A stretch of DNA of 64,000 bases, from the NCBI RefSeq assembly GCF_001412575.1, contig NZ_CP011834.1, forward strand, positions 1,550,001 to 1,614,000, in the 5' to 3' direction. The stretch comes from Limnohabitans sp. 103DPR2. GTDB lineage: Bacteria > Pseudomonadota > Gammaproteobacteria > Burkholderiales > Burkholderiaceae_C. The translations under genes and the position numbers were made by a program. Each line of letters begins with the position of its first letter. Position 1 is the stretch's first letter. The notes beneath the pieces are model-generated. The model worked only from the letters and a program-made list of their open reading frames with translations. It was not told the origin of the DNA and did not search any database. Of this stretch, positions 27,411 to 38,039 are shown one piece after another.

Positions 27411-30400
27411 AACCTCTATTCGCAGACCGGTCTTTGCGACCGTTTTGTCGCTGCTGATTCTGTTGATTGGCGCGGTCAGTTTCAATCGTCTGTCTCTGCG
27501 TGAATATCCAAAAATTGACGAGCCCACTGTCACCGTCAGTGTGAAGTACCCTGGTGCTTCAGCCGAGGTGATTGAATCGCAAGTGACCAAGCCATTGGAA
27601 GACTCCATTGCGGGCATCGATGCGGTTGATGTGATCACGTCCATCAGCCGTGCAGACCAATCGCAAATCACGGTTCGCTTTCGTTTAGAGAAAGACGCTG
27701 ACACGGCAGCAGCGGAAGTGCGCGACCGGACGTCGCGCATTCGCGGCCGATTGCCTCAAGCCATTGAAGAGCCTGTCATTGCCAAAGTGGAGGCGGATGC
27801 TTTCCCGGTCATTTGGTTGGCGTTTTCTAGTGACACCCTGTCACCCCTGCAAATCAATGACTTGATCAACCGAGTGGTCAAGCCGCGATTGCAAACGGTC
27901 ACAGGTGTGGCCGACGTTCGCATTTATGGTGAACGCAAATACGCCATGCGTGTTTGGCTTGATGCCGAACGCTTGGCGGCCTATCGCTTAACACCGCAAG
28001 ATGTGGAAGACGCTATTCGCCGTAGCAATTTGGAGTTACCTGCTGGACGGATTGAATCTCAGCAGCGTGAGTTCAGTGTCACGTCACAAACCGATTTGAT
28101 CAAGGCCGGTCAATTTGGTGACATCACCATTCGCAACATCAATGGCTTTCCAATCAAAATTCGCGATGTGGCCAAAGTGGAAGAGGGCGCGGCAGACGAT
28201 CGCAGCCGTGTGCGTTTGAATGGCAAGGCCTCTATTTCAGCTGGCGTGATTCGTCAGGCAACGGCCAATCCTTTAGAGTTGTCCAAAGGTGTGCGCGACA
28301 TGATGCCGCGCTTGCAACAAGATTTGCCAGGCGATGTGACCATCGATGTGGCCAATGACAACTCGGTGTTCATCGACAAGTCGATCAAGAGCGTGTTCCA
28401 AACCATTTTGGAAGCGGTCATTTTGGTGGCCCTGGTGATTTTTGTATTTTTGCGAACATTCCGTGCGTCCATCATACCCATCATCACCATCCCAGTCAGT
28501 TTGATTGGTACCTTTGCCATGATGGCCTTGGCAGGCTTCACCATCAACACCCTGACCTTGTTGGCCTTGGTGCTGGCCATTGGCTTGGTGGTGGACGATG
28601 CCATTGTGATGTTGGAGAATATTTTCCGGCACATTGAAGAAGGTTTGGACCCCTTCTCGGCAGCGATCAAAGGTGCCAAAGAAATTGGCTTCGCCATTGT
28701 GGCCATGTCACTGACCTTGGCTGCGGTGTTTGCCCCCTTGGCTTTCACACCAGGCCGCACAGGTAAGTTGTTCAGTGAATTTGCCTTGGCCTTGGCGGGC
28801 GCTGTGTTGGTCTCCGGCTTTGTGGCGCTAACCTTGTCGCCCATGATGAGTTCTTTGCTCTTGCGCCACAACCCCAATCCCAACCGCTTTGACGTGTTCA
28901 TGGAGAAAATCCTGACAGGTTTGTCAAACGGCTACGAAAATTTGCTCACATTGGTGTTGAAAAAAGCACGTTGGTTGGTGGTCTTGGTGATGGCATCGTG
29001 CGGTGTTGGCATTGTGTTGGTGTACCCCACCATGAAGCAAGAACTGTCACCTTTGGAAGATCGCGGCACCATTTTGGCCACGGTCACAGCCCCCGATGGC
29101 TCGACGCTGGATTACACAGACAAATATGCCAAGTCGCTCGAGAAAATTGGCAGCGCCTATCCAGAGTTCGATCGTATTTTTGCCAACTTGGGCAATCCAA
29201 CGGTGGCTCAGGGCAGCGTCATTTACCGCGCTGTCGATTGGGATGAACGCAAACGCACAACGCTTGAAATTGCCCGTGAAATGCAAGGCAAGTTCAATGG
29301 CATTGCAGGCATCAACGCCTTCCCCATCACACCGCCTTCTTTGGGGCAGGGCTTCCGCGAGCGTCCTGTCAACTTTGTGATTCAAACGTCAGACAGTTAT
29401 CAAAATCTGAACGCCGTCACTCGCCAAATGTTGGATGCGATTGCCAAAAATCCAGGCTTCATTGCCCCTGACGTGGATTTACGTTTGAACAAACCAGAGC
29501 TTCGCATTGATGTCGACCGTGTCAAAGCCACAGAATTGGGTGTCAGTGTGGATGTGGTGGCGCGTGCCATTGAAACCATGTTAGGCGGTCGTACTGTGAC
29601 GCGTTACAAGCGTGATGCAGAGCAATACGATGTGATTGTGCAAACCCAAGCCAGTGGCCGCAATGCGCCAGATGACATCGACAACATTTATGTCCGCGGA
29701 CGCAATGATGCCGTCATTCCCTTGTCTGCCTTGGTGAAAGTGCGAGAAAGCGTATCGCCGCGCGAGCTAAACCACTTTGGTCAACGCCGTTCTGTATCCA
29801 TCACCTCCAATTTAGCGCCTGACTATGCCTTGGGCGATGCCTTGAAGTTTTTGGACGCCACAGCGGCGGGTATATTGAAGACTGGCTACACCACAGAGTT
29901 GAATGGCACCTCACGTGAATTCCGCAGCTCCCAAGGTGCGTTGGTGATTGTGTTTGTGCTGGCGCTGTTCTTTATTTTCTTGGTGCTGGCGGCGCAGTTC
30001 GAAAGTTTCATCGACCCGTTCGTGATCATGTTGTCGGTGCCGCTCTCGATGTTCGGCGCGCTCATCACGCTCAAAATGACGGGTGGCACTCTCAATGTGT
30101 ATTCTCAGATTGGCTTGATCACCTTGGTCGGCTTGATTACCAAGCACGGTATCTTGATTGTGGAATTTACCAATCAATTGCGCGAGCAGGGTGTCGACAC
30201 ATTTGATGCCATTGTGAAGGCCGCAGGTCAACGCTTGCGTCCAATTTTGATGACAACGGGCGCCATGGTCTTGGGTGCGTTGCCCTTGGCGCTGGCCAAA
30301 GGTGCTGGCGCTGAAAGTCGCATTCAAATCGGTTGGGTGATTGTGGGCGGTATGACCTTCGGCACCTTGCTGACGGTCTTTGTGGTGCCCACCATGTACA

Positions 30401-30486
30401 GCTTGTTTGCCCGCAAATCAGTGCCGGGTCCTAACAAAAAAGATGTGGTGGATTCCCCCTCCGAGGCCGGCCACGCACATCCTTAA
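27397..30486 (+). CDS. RND efflux transporter, HAE1/AcrB family inner membrane pump
   Basis: This 1029-aa proton-driven trimeric pump exports hydrophobic or amphiphilic compounds. It opens with IRRPVFATVLSLLILLIGAVSFNRLSLREYP, has the large periplasmic loops after TM1 and TM7, and carries the proton-relay Asp pair in TM4 (GLVVDDAIVMLENIFRH). GQRLRPILMTTGAMVLGALPLA lies near the C-terminus, in TM11. AAGAGG precedes the ATG. It pairs with the membrane fusion protein upstream; no TolC-type outer membrane gene and no local regulator follow, so the exit duct is encoded elsewhere. Confidence 0.96.
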   Translation: MQLAETSIRRPVFATVLSLLILLIGAVSFNRLSLREYPKIDEPTVTVSVKYPGASAEVIESQVTKPLEDSIAGIDAVDVITSISRADQSQITVRFRLEKDADTAAAEVRDRTSRIRGRLPQAIEEPVIAKVEADAFPVIWLAFSSDTLSPLQINDLINRVVKPRLQTVTGVADVRIYGERKYAMRVWLDAERLAAYRLTPQDVEDAIRRSNLELPAGRIESQQREFSVTSQTDLIKAGQFGDITIRNINGFPIKIRDVAKVEEGAADDRSRVRLNGKASISAGVIRQATANPLELSKGVRDMMPRLQQDLPGDVTIDVANDNSVFIDKSIKSVFQTILEAVILVALVIFVFLRTFRASIIPIITIPVSLIGTFAMMALAGFTINTLTLLALVLAIGLVVDDAIVMLENIFRHIEEGLDPFSAAIKGAKEIGFAIVAMSLTLAAVFAPLAFTPGRTGKLFSEFALALAGAVLVSGFVALTLSPMMSSLLLRHNPNPNRFDVFMEKILTGLSNGYENLLTLVLKKARWLVVLVMASCGVGIVLVYPTMKQELSPLEDRGTILATVTAPDGSTLDYTDKYAKSLEKIGSAYPEFDRIFANLGNPTVAQGSVIYRAVDWDERKRTTLEIAREMQGKFNGIAGINAFPITPPSLGQGFRERPVNFVIQTSDSYQNLNAVTRQMLDAIAKNPGFIAPDVDLRLNKPELRIDVDRVKATELGVSVDVVARAIETMLGGRTVTRYKRDAEQYDVIVQTQASGRNAPDDIDNIYVRGRNDAVIPLSALVKVRESVSPRELNHFGQRRSVSITSNLAPDYALGDALKFLDATAAGILKTGYTTELNGTSREFRSSQGALVIVFVLALFFIFLVLAAQFESFIDPFVIMLSVPLSMFGALITLKMTGGTLNVYSQIGLITLVGLITKHGILIVEFTNQLREQGVDTFDAIVKAAGQRLRPILMTTGAMVLGALPLALAKGAGAESRIQIGWVIVGGMTFGTLLTVFVVPTMYSLFARKSVPGPNKKDVVDSPSEAGHAHP

Positions 30487-30487
30487 T

Positions 30488-31762
30488 TCAAAGCATCAAC
30501 ACATCAACCCAGTCCCCAATTTGCGCGGTGGACTGGGCATGTGACAACACAATCAAGCAGTTGGCTTGTACCATTGAGCTCAATACACCAGAGCCTTGGT
30601 TGCCAGTGGTGACAACTTCTAAATCACCTTGGGCATTGCGTGTTGCCGTACCCCGTTGATATTCTGTGCGTCCTGGTTTTTTTCTTAAAACCTCTTGTGT
30701 TTTAGCGCGAACCAAAGGTGGGGGTGCAGAGGTCACGCCCATCATTTGCAGCAGCGCAGGTTTCACAAAAGCCAAGAAGGTCACCATCACGGCAACGGGG
30801 TTGCCTGGCAATCCGAACAACACGGCCGAGTGATTGCCTTGCGTCAAACGACCCACAGCCATGGGCCGGCCGGGGCGCATGGCAATTTTCCAAAAGACAA
30901 CGTCGCCTAATTTCTTCATCATGGCTTTGGTGAAATCGGCTTCTCCAACGCTGACGCCGCCGCTGGTGATCACGGCATCGGCCGACTGTGCTGCTTGAGT
31001 GAAAGCTTGTTCCAAGCGCACGGGGTCGTCGCGCACAACGCCCAAGTCGATCATCTCGCAGCCCAAGTCCTGCAGCATGCCAAAAACGGTGTAGCGGTTG
31101 CTGTCGTACACCGCGCCTTCGCGTGGCGCTTCGCCTAGGCTCAGGATCTCGTCGCCCGTAGAGAAATAGGCCACCTTCAAGCGACGAACCACGGGTGCCG
31201 TGGGTTGCCCCAAGCTGGCCAGCAGGCCCACAGCGGCCGGTGTGACCCTGGTGCCTTTGGTCAAAGCCGGAAAGTTCTTTTTCAGATCTTCGCCACACAA
31301 GCGGCGATTGTCTCCGGCCCGCACAATGCCTGCCGGAATGCTGATGCTGTCAGTGGCCACGCTGCACAATTCTTGTGGCACGACAGTGTCGAGGCCTTCG
31401 GGCATGATGGCGCCGGTCATGATCTTGACGCATTCACCCGCTTGAACTGTCCCTTGCCAAGCCTTGCCTGCCATGGCAGTCCCAACGACTTTCAAGTTCA
31501 GTGCTTGATTGGCTTGCAGCGCATCCCCTTTGAATGCAAAACCATCCATCGCTGAATTGTCATGAGGCGGCACATCGATCGGACTGATGACATCTTTGGC
31601 GATGACGCGATTCAAGGCTTCAAAAATAGGAACGTCTTCCACCTCTGAGATGGGCGTCACCAGTTGATTTAAAAAATTCAGAACTTCATGCGCAGGCAAA
31701 GCTTGCGGGTCATAGCCCTGAAGATTGGCGGCGATGTCGGCCAGTGACTTGCTTTGGGTCAT
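30488..31762 (-). CDS. moeA: Molybdopterin molybdotransferase MoeA
   Basis: The 424-aa enzyme inserts molybdate into adenylylated molybdopterin. Visible motifs are PPHDNSAMDGFAF, TGAIMPEGLDTVVPQE, the molybdopterin-binding VAYFSTGDEILSLGE and VITSGGVSVGEADF, and LFGLPGNPVAVMVTF. The C-terminal domain ends in GSGVLSSMVQANCLIVLSHAQ. Its start overlaps the mobA stop by 4 bases, and it is the last gene of a moaA-mobA-moeA group for molybdenum cofactor synthesis. Confidence 0.96.
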   Translation of the reverse strand: MTQSKSLADIAANLQGYDPQALPAHEVLNFLNQLVTPISEVEDVPIFEALNRVIAKDVISPIDVPPHDNSAMDGFAFKGDALQANQALNLKVVGTAMAGKAWQGTVQAGECVKIMTGAIMPEGLDTVVPQELCSVATDSISIPAGIVRAGDNRRLCGEDLKKNFPALTKGTRVTPAAVGLLASLGQPTAPVVRRLKVAYFSTGDEILSLGEAPREGAVYDSNRYTVFGMLQDLGCEMIDLGVVRDDPVRLEQAFTQAAQSADAVITSGGVSVGEADFTKAMMKKLGDVVFWKIAMRPGRPMAVGRLTQGNHSAVLFGLPGNPVAVMVTFLAFVKPALLQMMGVTSAPPPLVRAKTQEVLRKKPGRTEYQRGTATRNAQGDLEVVTTGNQGSGVLSSMVQANCLIVLSHAQSTAQIGDWVDVLML

Positions 31763-32382
31763 GGTGTTTTTTCGAGGCGGTGCAATTCTTCTAGCGTGTT
31801 GGCATTGAAAAAAGCGCGAGGATCGATGTCGGGGGTGTCAAACGGCACCACTGCGCAGGTGTGTTGTGCTGTCCAGGCATCGATCTTTCTGCCGCCGGCT
31901 TGCATGAACTTCACCAAGCTTTCTAAGAGGCTGACTCGCATCAAGCAAAAAACAGGCTGGGGACGCACAGTGCCGTCTTCTTCCTTGGCCGCAGCGATCG
32001 CAATGTCGGCATTTTGCTGGATCAGGGCCTCGTGTAATTTGTGAGCCAATTCCAAGGGAAACAAGGGGCTGTCGCAGGGGACGGTGAGCAAGAGTTCTGT
32101 TTCGCAACGCTCAAGTCCTGTGAGAAATCCAGCCAAAGGACCCGCAAAACCATCGGTGCTGTCGGGCCAAACTTGCACGCCTAATGACTCATAAGCAGAC
32201 AGGTTTCGATTGGCCACAATCATGATGTCGGACAGTGGCGAACCGTGCTGCATTTGCAATCGCATGAGGGCATGCAAGGCGAGGGGTGTACCGTTGAAAT
32301 TTTGCAGGCCCTTGTCGAGGCCGCCCATGCGCGCGCCTCTTCCGCCTGCCAAAATTAAACCGGTCATGCTGTGATCGTTCAT
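31759..32382 (-). CDS. mobA: Molybdenum cofactor guanylyltransferase MobA
   Basis: The enzyme of about 207 aa adds GMP to Mo-molybdopterin to form the guanine dinucleotide cofactor used by DMSO-reductase-family enzymes. The N-terminal nucleotide-binding signature LILAGGRGARMGGLDKGLQNFNG is complete, followed by ELLLTVPCDSPLFP with the metal-binding Asp. ATG at 32382 is used; a TTG 12 bases upstream and an ATG at 32367 are alternatives and none has a strong ribosome binding site. It is flanked by moaA and moeA. Confidence 0.93.
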   Translation of the reverse strand: MNDHSMTGLILAGGRGARMGGLDKGLQNFNGTPLALHALMRLQMQHGSPLSDIMIVANRNLSAYESLGVQVWPDSTDGFAGPLAGFLTGLERCETELLLTVPCDSPLFPLELAHKLHEALIQQNADIAIAAAKEEDGTVRPQPVFCLMRVSLLESLVKFMQAGGRKIDAWTAQHTCAVVPFDTPDIDPRAFFNANTLEELHRLEKTP

Positions 32383-32409
32383 GGGATGGGGCAATCTGAA
32401 AGCAGGGGA

Positions 32410-33573
32410 TTAACCCCCGATGTAACTCATCTCGACTTTGCGACGCGTCGCGTTGGCTTGATCGCTTGGAGCGTTGGGTGAATCTTTTTCTGCTCGACGC
32501 AACTCAGAGTATCTGTCGCCGCGTTGTGACCAGATGGCCGCAATGGCATGCGTCAGTGCGTTGGGATCTGGGTTGTCTCGGACCAAAGATTTCAGGTCAT
32601 AGCCTTGCGTGGCAAACAGACACAAATAAAGTTGACCTTCTGTGGTGAGTCGTGCGCGGTTGCAATCGCTGCAAAAAGCTTGGGTCACACTGCTGATGAA
32701 ACCCACTTCACCCAAAAGCGGATCGTGTTCACCTTGCGCATTGAGGTACCCCCAGCGCTCGGCTGTTTCGCCAATTTGCGAAGGAGCCAAGGGCGTGAGG
32801 GAGAACTCGGTCTGTAGCATTTTCAAAACGTCTGCACTGGGCATCACTTCGTTCATGCGCCAGCCATTGGTTGCGCCGACGTCCATGTACTCAATGAATC
32901 GCAGTGCAATGCCTGTGCCTTTGAAGTAGCGAGCCATGGGCAAGATTTCTTGCTCATTGGTGCCGCGCTTCACCACCATGTTCACTTTGATGGGACCCAG
33001 GCCCGCAGCTTGCGCTGCCGCAATGCCTTCCAAAACATCGCTGACAGGAAAGTCCACATCGTTCATGCTTTTGAAAATGGCATCGTCTAAGCCATCCAAA
33101 CTGATGGTGACGCGTTTTAAGCCGGCATCTTTCAAGCTTTGGGCTTTGCGCGCCAGCAGCGAGCCGTTGGTGGTCAGTGTGATGTCTAGAGGTTTGCCAG
33201 AGGCTGTGCGCAATGCGGCCAGTTGTTCAACCAAGACTTCCAGGTTTTTTCGAAGCAAGGGTTCACCACCGGTTAGCCTGATTTTTTCAACACCCAGCGC
33301 AATGAAGCTTTGGGCAGTGCGTGTGATCTCTTCGAAACTCAAAAGTGCACTGTGCGGCAAATAGGTGTAGTCGCTGTTGAAAATTTCTTTCGGCATGCAG
33401 TAGCTGCATCTGAAATTACAACGGTCCGTGACGCTGATGCGCAAGTCTCTTAAAGGTCGATGCAAGCGATCCTTCAAGCTGTCACCTGACAAAGCGAGCG
33501 CGCCCTCCACAAAGGTAGGGAGAGGCAAATTTCCCAGGGGCTGGGTGATGATGGGAATGACGCGTTCAGACAC
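32410..33573 (-). CDS. moaA: GTP 3',8-cyclase MoaA
   Basis: This radical SAM enzyme converts GTP to the cyclic precursor of molybdopterin with MoaC. The N-terminal cluster motif CNFRCSYC (in [19 protein letters not shown]) binds the SAM-linked 4Fe-4S centre. The C-terminal motif [20 protein letters not shown] binds the second cluster, and the protein ends in the conserved Gly-Gly (SYIGG). The GTG at 33573 gives a normal 387-aa protein and overlaps the stop of the upstream SDR gene by 8 bases; the longer frame has no homology-like content. Confidence 0.95.
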   Translation of the reverse strand: MSERVIPIITQPLGNLPLPTFVEGALALSGDSLKDRLHRPLRDLRISVTDRCNFRCSYCMPKEIFNSDYTYLPHSALLSFEEITRTAQSFIALGVEKIRLTGGEPLLRKNLEVLVEQLAALRTASGKPLDITLTTNGSLLARKAQSLKDAGLKRVTISLDGLDDAIFKSMNDVDFPVSDVLEGIAAAQAAGLGPIKVNMVVKRGTNEQEILPMARYFKGTGIALRFIEYMDVGATNGWRMNEVMPSADVLKMLQTEFSLTPLAPSQIGETAERWGYLNAQGEHDPLLGEVGFISSVTQAFCSDCNRARLTTEGQLYLCLFATQGYDLKSLVRDNPDPNALTHAIAAIWSQRGDRYSELRRAEKDSPNAPSDQANATRRKVEMSYIGG

Positions 33574-34327
33574 AGCGTGCGCCGTCAACTTCAATGCACA
33601 CACCACTGATGAACGAGCCTTCATCACTGGCCAAATAGAGGGCCGCATTGGCCACGTCCAGAGAAGTCGAAAAACGACCCAAGGGAATGGTGGCCATGAA
33701 CTTGGCGCGCTTGGCTTCGTCAACAGGCCCGCCTGCAAATTCAGCCGACAAGCCTGTGTCGGGATTGAACACCGGGTTGATGCAATTCACTCGAATGTTG
33801 TCGGGCCCCAATTCGGATGCCAAAGATTTGCTGGTGGTAATCACAGCACCCTTAGAGCCGTTGTACCAAGTGAGGCCAGGGCGAGGGCGAATGCCTGCAG
33901 TCGATGCTATGTTGATGAACGAGCCGCCACCGTTTTTGCGGAACTCGGGCACAGCGTGAACCGTGGCCAAGTAAATGCTCTTCATGTTGACAGCGTAGCA
34001 TTTGTCGAATTCTTCTTCACTGACTTCAAGTGCAGGGCGATTGCGGTGTGTCCATCCTGCGTTGTTGATCATCACATCCAAATGCCCCCAAAGCTTGACC
34101 GCTTCTTGCACCATGGCTTTGACATCGTCTGAGCGCGTCACGTCAGCTGCAAAGAATGCCGCGGTACCGCCAGCGGCTTGAATGTCTTTCACCACTTTTT
34201 GGCCGGCTGCGCTGTTGATGTCATTGACCAAGACTTTGGCACCATGGGCCGCAAAATGTTTGGCGATGCCTTCGCCAATGCCACCACCTGAGCCTGTGAC
34301 GATGACCACTTTTTGATTGATGTTCAT
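33566..34327 (-). CDS. SDR family oxidoreductase
   Basis: This 253-aa classical short-chain dehydrogenase has the NAD(P) motif [11 protein letters not shown] (TGxxxGIG), NNAG (residues about 88-91), the catalytic Ser in INIASTAG, and Tyr-x3-Lys in WYNGSKGA. An acidic Asp after beta-2 (LVNDINSA) favours NAD over NADP. The substrate is unknown. It lies 42 bases downstream of an aldehyde dehydrogenase, so the pair may oxidise an alcohol to an acid in two steps. The moaA gene overlaps its end. Confidence 0.92.
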   Translation of the reverse strand: MNINQKVVIVTGSGGGIGEGIAKHFAAHGAKVLVNDINSAAGQKVVKDIQAAGGTAAFFAADVTRSDDVKAMVQEAVKLWGHLDVMINNAGWTHRNRPALEVSEEEFDKCYAVNMKSIYLATVHAVPEFRKNGGGSFINIASTAGIRPRPGLTWYNGSKGAVITTSKSLASELGPDNIRVNCINPVFNPDTGLSAEFAGGPVDEAKRAKFMATIPLGRFSTSLDVANAALYLASDEGSFISGVCIEVDGARCV

Positions 34328-34369
34328 GAAAAATCCTGATGTTCTTTGAATGAGGCCTAGGCTGCGTGC

Positions 34370-35803
34370 TTAGCCGTGTTGAATAGCGACGGTTTTCAAA
34401 GTTGTGAAACCATACAGTGCTTCAAAACCTTTTTCACGGCCATGGCCGGAAGACTTCACGCCGCCAAAGGGTAATTCAACGCCGCCCCCCGCGCCGTAAT
34501 TGTTGATGAAGACTTGGCCACTTCGCAGGCGCTTGGCCATTCTGAATTGACGGCCGCCATCGCGCGTCCAAACGCCTGCCACCAAACCAAAGGCGGTGGC
34601 GTTGGCCATTTCAATGGCCTGATCTTCACCTTCGAAGCACATGGCCGAGAGCACCGGACCAAAAACTTCTTCTTGTGCCACACGGTGATCGACGGGCACA
34701 TCGCGCAGCAAAACAGGCGCTTGATAAAAACCAGTTTCAGGGGCTTCGGACACCACACTGCCTTGCGCCACCGTGCGAATGCCGGCGGCCTTGGCTTCTT
34801 CCAAAAAGCCTTGTACGCGCATTTTTTGCGTGGCTCTGATGAGCGGTCCTAAATTCAAATCGGCGCTTGCAGGGCCCACACGTAATTTGCTGAAGGCTTC
34901 TCCCAGACGTGCAAGCAGAGGCTCGTAAATGCTTTTCTCAATGAGTACGCGTGAACCTGCACTGCAAGTTTGCCCTGAGTTTTGAACAATGGCGTTGATG
35001 ATGACGGGGATGGCAGCATCCAAGTCAGCATCGGCAAAAATGATTTGCGGACTTTTGCCACCCAGCTCCAACGTAACAGGGCAATGCCTTGCAGCGGCGG
35101 CTTGTTGAATGAGCGTGCCGACTGTGGGGCTGCCCGTAAAGCTGATGTGGTCAATGCCAGGGTGCTTGGCCAGCGCATCACCGACTTCATGTCCTAAGCC
35201 CGTCACGATGTTGATGGCGCCTGGCGGAAACCCCACCTCAGCCGCCAATTGCGCAACACGGATCAAGCTCAAGCAAGCATCTTCTGCGGGCTTGACCACA
35301 CAGACGTTGCCGGCTGCCAATGCGCCGCCGACACATCTGCCAAAAATTTGCATGGGGTAATTCCACGGCACCACATGGCCAGTGACGCCATGCGGTTCAC
35401 GCCAGGTCAAAACGCTGTAGCCGTTTTGATAAGGAATGGTTTCACCATGAAACTTGTCACAGGCGCCCGCATAAAACTCAAAGTAACGCGCCAATGCTTT
35501 GGCATCGGCCATGGCTTGTTGTGTGGGTTTGCCGCAGTCACGTTGTTCCAGTCGCATCAACTCTTCGGCATGTTCAGCTACTTTGCGCGACAGTGCCATT
35601 AGCAATCGACCGCGTTCTGATGCGTTCAATTGGGACCACGGTCCTTCGAAACATTCGCGCGACGACTTGACGGCCATGTCAATGTCATGCGGATTGCTGC
35701 GTTGAATGTGGTCAAAGGTTTGGCCGTCAGAGGGGTCGATCACAGGCCATGTTTGCCCGCTTTGGCTGGCCACCGATTGGTTGTGGATGAAATTGAGTTG
35801 CAT
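34370..35803 (-). CDS. Aldehyde dehydrogenase family protein
   Basis: The 477-aa NAD(P)-dependent dehydrogenase has VPWNYPMQIFGRCVGGALAAGN and VVKPAEDACLS for coenzyme and active-site Asn, FTGSPTVG, the catalytic Glu in VTLELGGKSPQI, and the catalytic Cys in NSGQTCSAGSRVLIE. The ATG at 35803 (MQLNFIHNQSV) is chosen for family length. It is the first gene of a minus-strand run including the SDR and the moa-mob-moe genes, and lies just after the hppA terminator. The specific aldehyde is unknown. Confidence 0.94.
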   Translation of the reverse strand: MQLNFIHNQSVASQSGQTWPVIDPSDGQTFDHIQRSNPHDIDMAVKSSRECFEGPWSQLNASERGRLLMALSRKVAEHAEELMRLEQRDCGKPTQQAMADAKALARYFEFYAGACDKFHGETIPYQNGYSVLTWREPHGVTGHVVPWNYPMQIFGRCVGGALAAGNVCVVKPAEDACLSLIRVAQLAAEVGFPPGAINIVTGLGHEVGDALAKHPGIDHISFTGSPTVGTLIQQAAAARHCPVTLELGGKSPQIIFADADLDAAIPVIINAIVQNSGQTCSAGSRVLIEKSIYEPLLARLGEAFSKLRVGPASADLNLGPLIRATQKMRVQGFLEEAKAAGIRTVAQGSVVSEAPETGFYQAPVLLRDVPVDHRVAQEEVFGPVLSAMCFEGEDQAIEMANATAFGLVAGVWTRDGGRQFRMAKRLRSGQVFINNYGAGGGVELPFGGVKSSGHGREKGFEALYGFTTLKTVAIQHG

Positions 35804-35820
35804 GGTGCTATTTTGCGCGT

Positions 35821-35853
35821 AAAAAAGCCCGCGATGAAGGCCATGCGCGGGCT
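35821..35853 (-). terminator. Rho-independent terminator of hppA
   Basis: On the minus strand, AGCCCGCG pairs with CGCGGGCT (8 bp, 12-nt loop), followed by six U. It lies about 50 bases after the hppA stop and separates it from the aldehyde dehydrogenase gene. Confidence 0.85.
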
Positions 35854-35904
35854 TTGTGTCACTTGCGTGGCGGGCCAAAGGCGCGCCACGTTCAATTGGA
35901 CGGA

Positions 35905-37971
35905 TCAGCTGTGGAACTTCATCACCAGCGGCACAATGAGCAAAGCCACAATGTTGATGATTTTGATCAGCGGATTGATGGCAGGGCCAGCCGTGTCCTT
36001 GTAGGGGTCGCCCACGGTGTCGCCAGTCACAGCAGCCTTGTGGGCTTCAGAACCCTTGCCGCCGTGGTGTCCGTCTTCGATGTATTTCTTGGCATTGTCC
36101 CAAGCACCGCCGCCGGTACACATGGAAATGGCCACAAACAACCCGGTGACGATGGTGCCCATCAGCAAGCCGCCCAAGGCTTTGGGGCCCAGCAACAAAC
36201 CAATCACGATGGGAACCACGACGGGCAACAAACTTGGAATCACCATTTCTTTGATGGCTGCCGTGGTCAACATGTCAACAGCGCGGCCGTATTCTGGCTT
36301 GGCAGTGCCTTCCATGATGCCCTTGATTTCGCTGAATTGGCGTCGAACTTCCACCACCACAGCGCCTGCTGCGCGGCCCACGGCTTCCATGGCCATGGCA
36401 CCAAACAAGTAGGGGATCAGGCCACCAATGAACAAGCCCACAATGACCAAGGGGTCGGACAGGTCAAAGGTGATGGCTTTGCCGTAGGTTTCCAGTTTGT
36501 GGGTGTAGTCTGCAAACAAAACCAAGGAGGCCAAACCGGCTGAGCCAATGGCATAGCCCTTGGTCACAGCTTTGGTGGTGTTGCCCACAGCATCCAGGGG
36601 GTCTGTGATGTCACGCACGCTGCTGGGCAGTTCGGCCATTTCGGCAATGCCGCCAGCGTTGTCAGTGATAGGGCCATAGGCGTCCAAGGCCACCACAATG
36701 CCGGCCATCGACAACATGGACATGGCGGCCACGGCAATGCCATACAAACCGGCCAAGCCATAAGACACCACAATGGCAATGCACACAAAAATCACTGGCC
36801 AAGCTGTCGAGCGCATGGAGACGCCCAAGCCTGCGATGATGTTGGTGCCGTGACCCGTTGTAGAGGCTTGCGCAATGTGTTGCACAGGGCTGTACTGTGT
36901 TCCGGTATAGAACTCAGTGATCCATACCAAAGCGGCGGTCAAAACTAGGCCCACAGCACACGCGCCAAACAATTTCATTTGGCTACCGCTGGCTGCGATG
37001 GCGTTGTCCGGCATGATCCACATTGTGACGAAGTAGAACGCGATCAAGGACAAAACACCGGCAATGGCCAAACCTTTGTAAAGCGCAGGCATGACGTTGG
37101 TCATACCGGGTGAAGCTTTGACAAAGAAGCAGCCAATGATGGAGGCCACGATGGACACCGCACCCAAGGCAAGCGGGTACATCACAGCATTGCCAGGTGC
37201 GCCTGCAACCAAGAGTGAGCCCAACACCATGGTGGCAATCAAGGTCACTGCGTAGGTTTCAAACAAGTCGGCGGCCATGCCTGCGCAGTCGCCCACGTTG
37301 TCACCCACGTTGTCGGCAATCACCGCTGGATTGCGGGGGTCGTCTTCTGGAATGCCAGCTTCCACCTTGCCGACCAAATCGGCGCCCACGTCAGCACCTT
37401 TGGTGAAGATGCCGCCGCCCAAACGGGCAAAGATCGAAATGAGGGAAGAGCCAAAGGCAAAGCCAATGAGGGGATTGAGGATGACAGACAGCTTCACATC
37501 GGGCGTGAGGTTGCCGTTACCTGCCAAGAACCAGTAGAAACCTGTGACACCCAATAGGCCCAAGCCCACCACCAGCATGCCCGTGATGGCGCCGCCTCGG
37601 AACGCAACGTCCAGGGCCGGGCCAATGCCTTTGGTGGCAGCTTGTGCAGTACGCACATTGGCACGCACCGAAACGTTCATGCCAATAAAGCCACAAGCGC
37701 CCGAAAGCACCGCACCGATGACAAAGCCAATGGCTGTGGTCATGTCAAGGAAAACGCCCATCAAGATGGCCAACACCACGCCCACCACGGCAATGGTTTT
37801 GTACTGTCTTGCTAGGTAGGCGGCTGCACCGGCTTGAATCGCGGCTGCAATTTCTTGCATTCGGTCATTACCGGGGTCTTGGGCCAGAATCCATCCACGA
37901 GCCCAAACGCCATAAATTACGGCGATCAGTCCGCAAACGAGCGCCAAAATCAACGCTGAATTGCCTGTCAT
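35905..37971 (-). CDS. hppA: Membrane-bound proton-translocating pyrophosphatase
   Basis: The 688-aa integral membrane enzyme couples pyrophosphate hydrolysis to ion export. Conserved segments are [56 protein letters not shown] (substrate and Mg sites), [42 protein letters not shown], and the C-terminal [12 protein letters not shown] and [22 protein letters not shown]. The Lys in [16 protein letters not shown] is the position that distinguishes K+-independent enzymes from Ala-type K+-dependent ones. AAGGAG precedes the start. It is divergent from the soluble pyrophosphatase gene. Confidence 0.97.
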   Translation of the reverse strand: MTGNSALILALVCGLIAVIYGVWARGWILAQDPGNDRMQEIAAAIQAGAAAYLARQYKTIAVVGVVLAILMGVFLDMTTAIGFVIGAVLSGACGFIGMNVSVRANVRTAQAATKGIGPALDVAFRGGAITGMLVVGLGLLGVTGFYWFLAGNGNLTPDVKLSVILNPLIGFAFGSSLISIFARLGGGIFTKGADVGADLVGKVEAGIPEDDPRNPAVIADNVGDNVGDCAGMAADLFETYAVTLIATMVLGSLLVAGAPGNAVMYPLALGAVSIVASIIGCFFVKASPGMTNVMPALYKGLAIAGVLSLIAFYFVTMWIMPDNAIAASGSQMKLFGACAVGLVLTAALVWITEFYTGTQYSPVQHIAQASTTGHGTNIIAGLGVSMRSTAWPVIFVCIAIVVSYGLAGLYGIAVAAMSMLSMAGIVVALDAYGPITDNAGGIAEMAELPSSVRDITDPLDAVGNTTKAVTKGYAIGSAGLASLVLFADYTHKLETYGKAITFDLSDPLVIVGLFIGGLIPYLFGAMAMEAVGRAAGAVVVEVRRQFSEIKGIMEGTAKPEYGRAVDMLTTAAIKEMVIPSLLPVVVPIVIGLLLGPKALGGLLMGTIVTGLFVAISMCTGGGAWDNAKKYIEDGHHGGKGSEAHKAAVTGDTVGDPYKDTAGPAINPLIKIINIVALLIVPLVMKFHS

Positions 37972-38002
37972 AAATCAATCTCCTTAGTTGTTACCGCTGA
38001 AA

Positions 38003-38039
38003 GGAGGTGCAACGCTCGAGAAACACCTCCCGGCGTTGC
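38003..38039. other. Overlapping inverted repeats between hppA and ppa
   Basis: GGAGGTG (38003-38009) is complementary to CACCTCC (38024-38030), and GCAACGC (38009-38015) to GCGTTGC (38033-38039). The two stems are interleaved, so they are either mutually exclusive or a pseudoknot. They fall in the hppA 5' leader on the minus strand. Confidence 0.5.

Noticed and set aside
38003..38039. A true H-type pseudoknot
   Set aside because: The loops crossing the helices would be 0 and about 2-3 nt, which is sterically doubtful; mutually exclusive hairpins are more likely.
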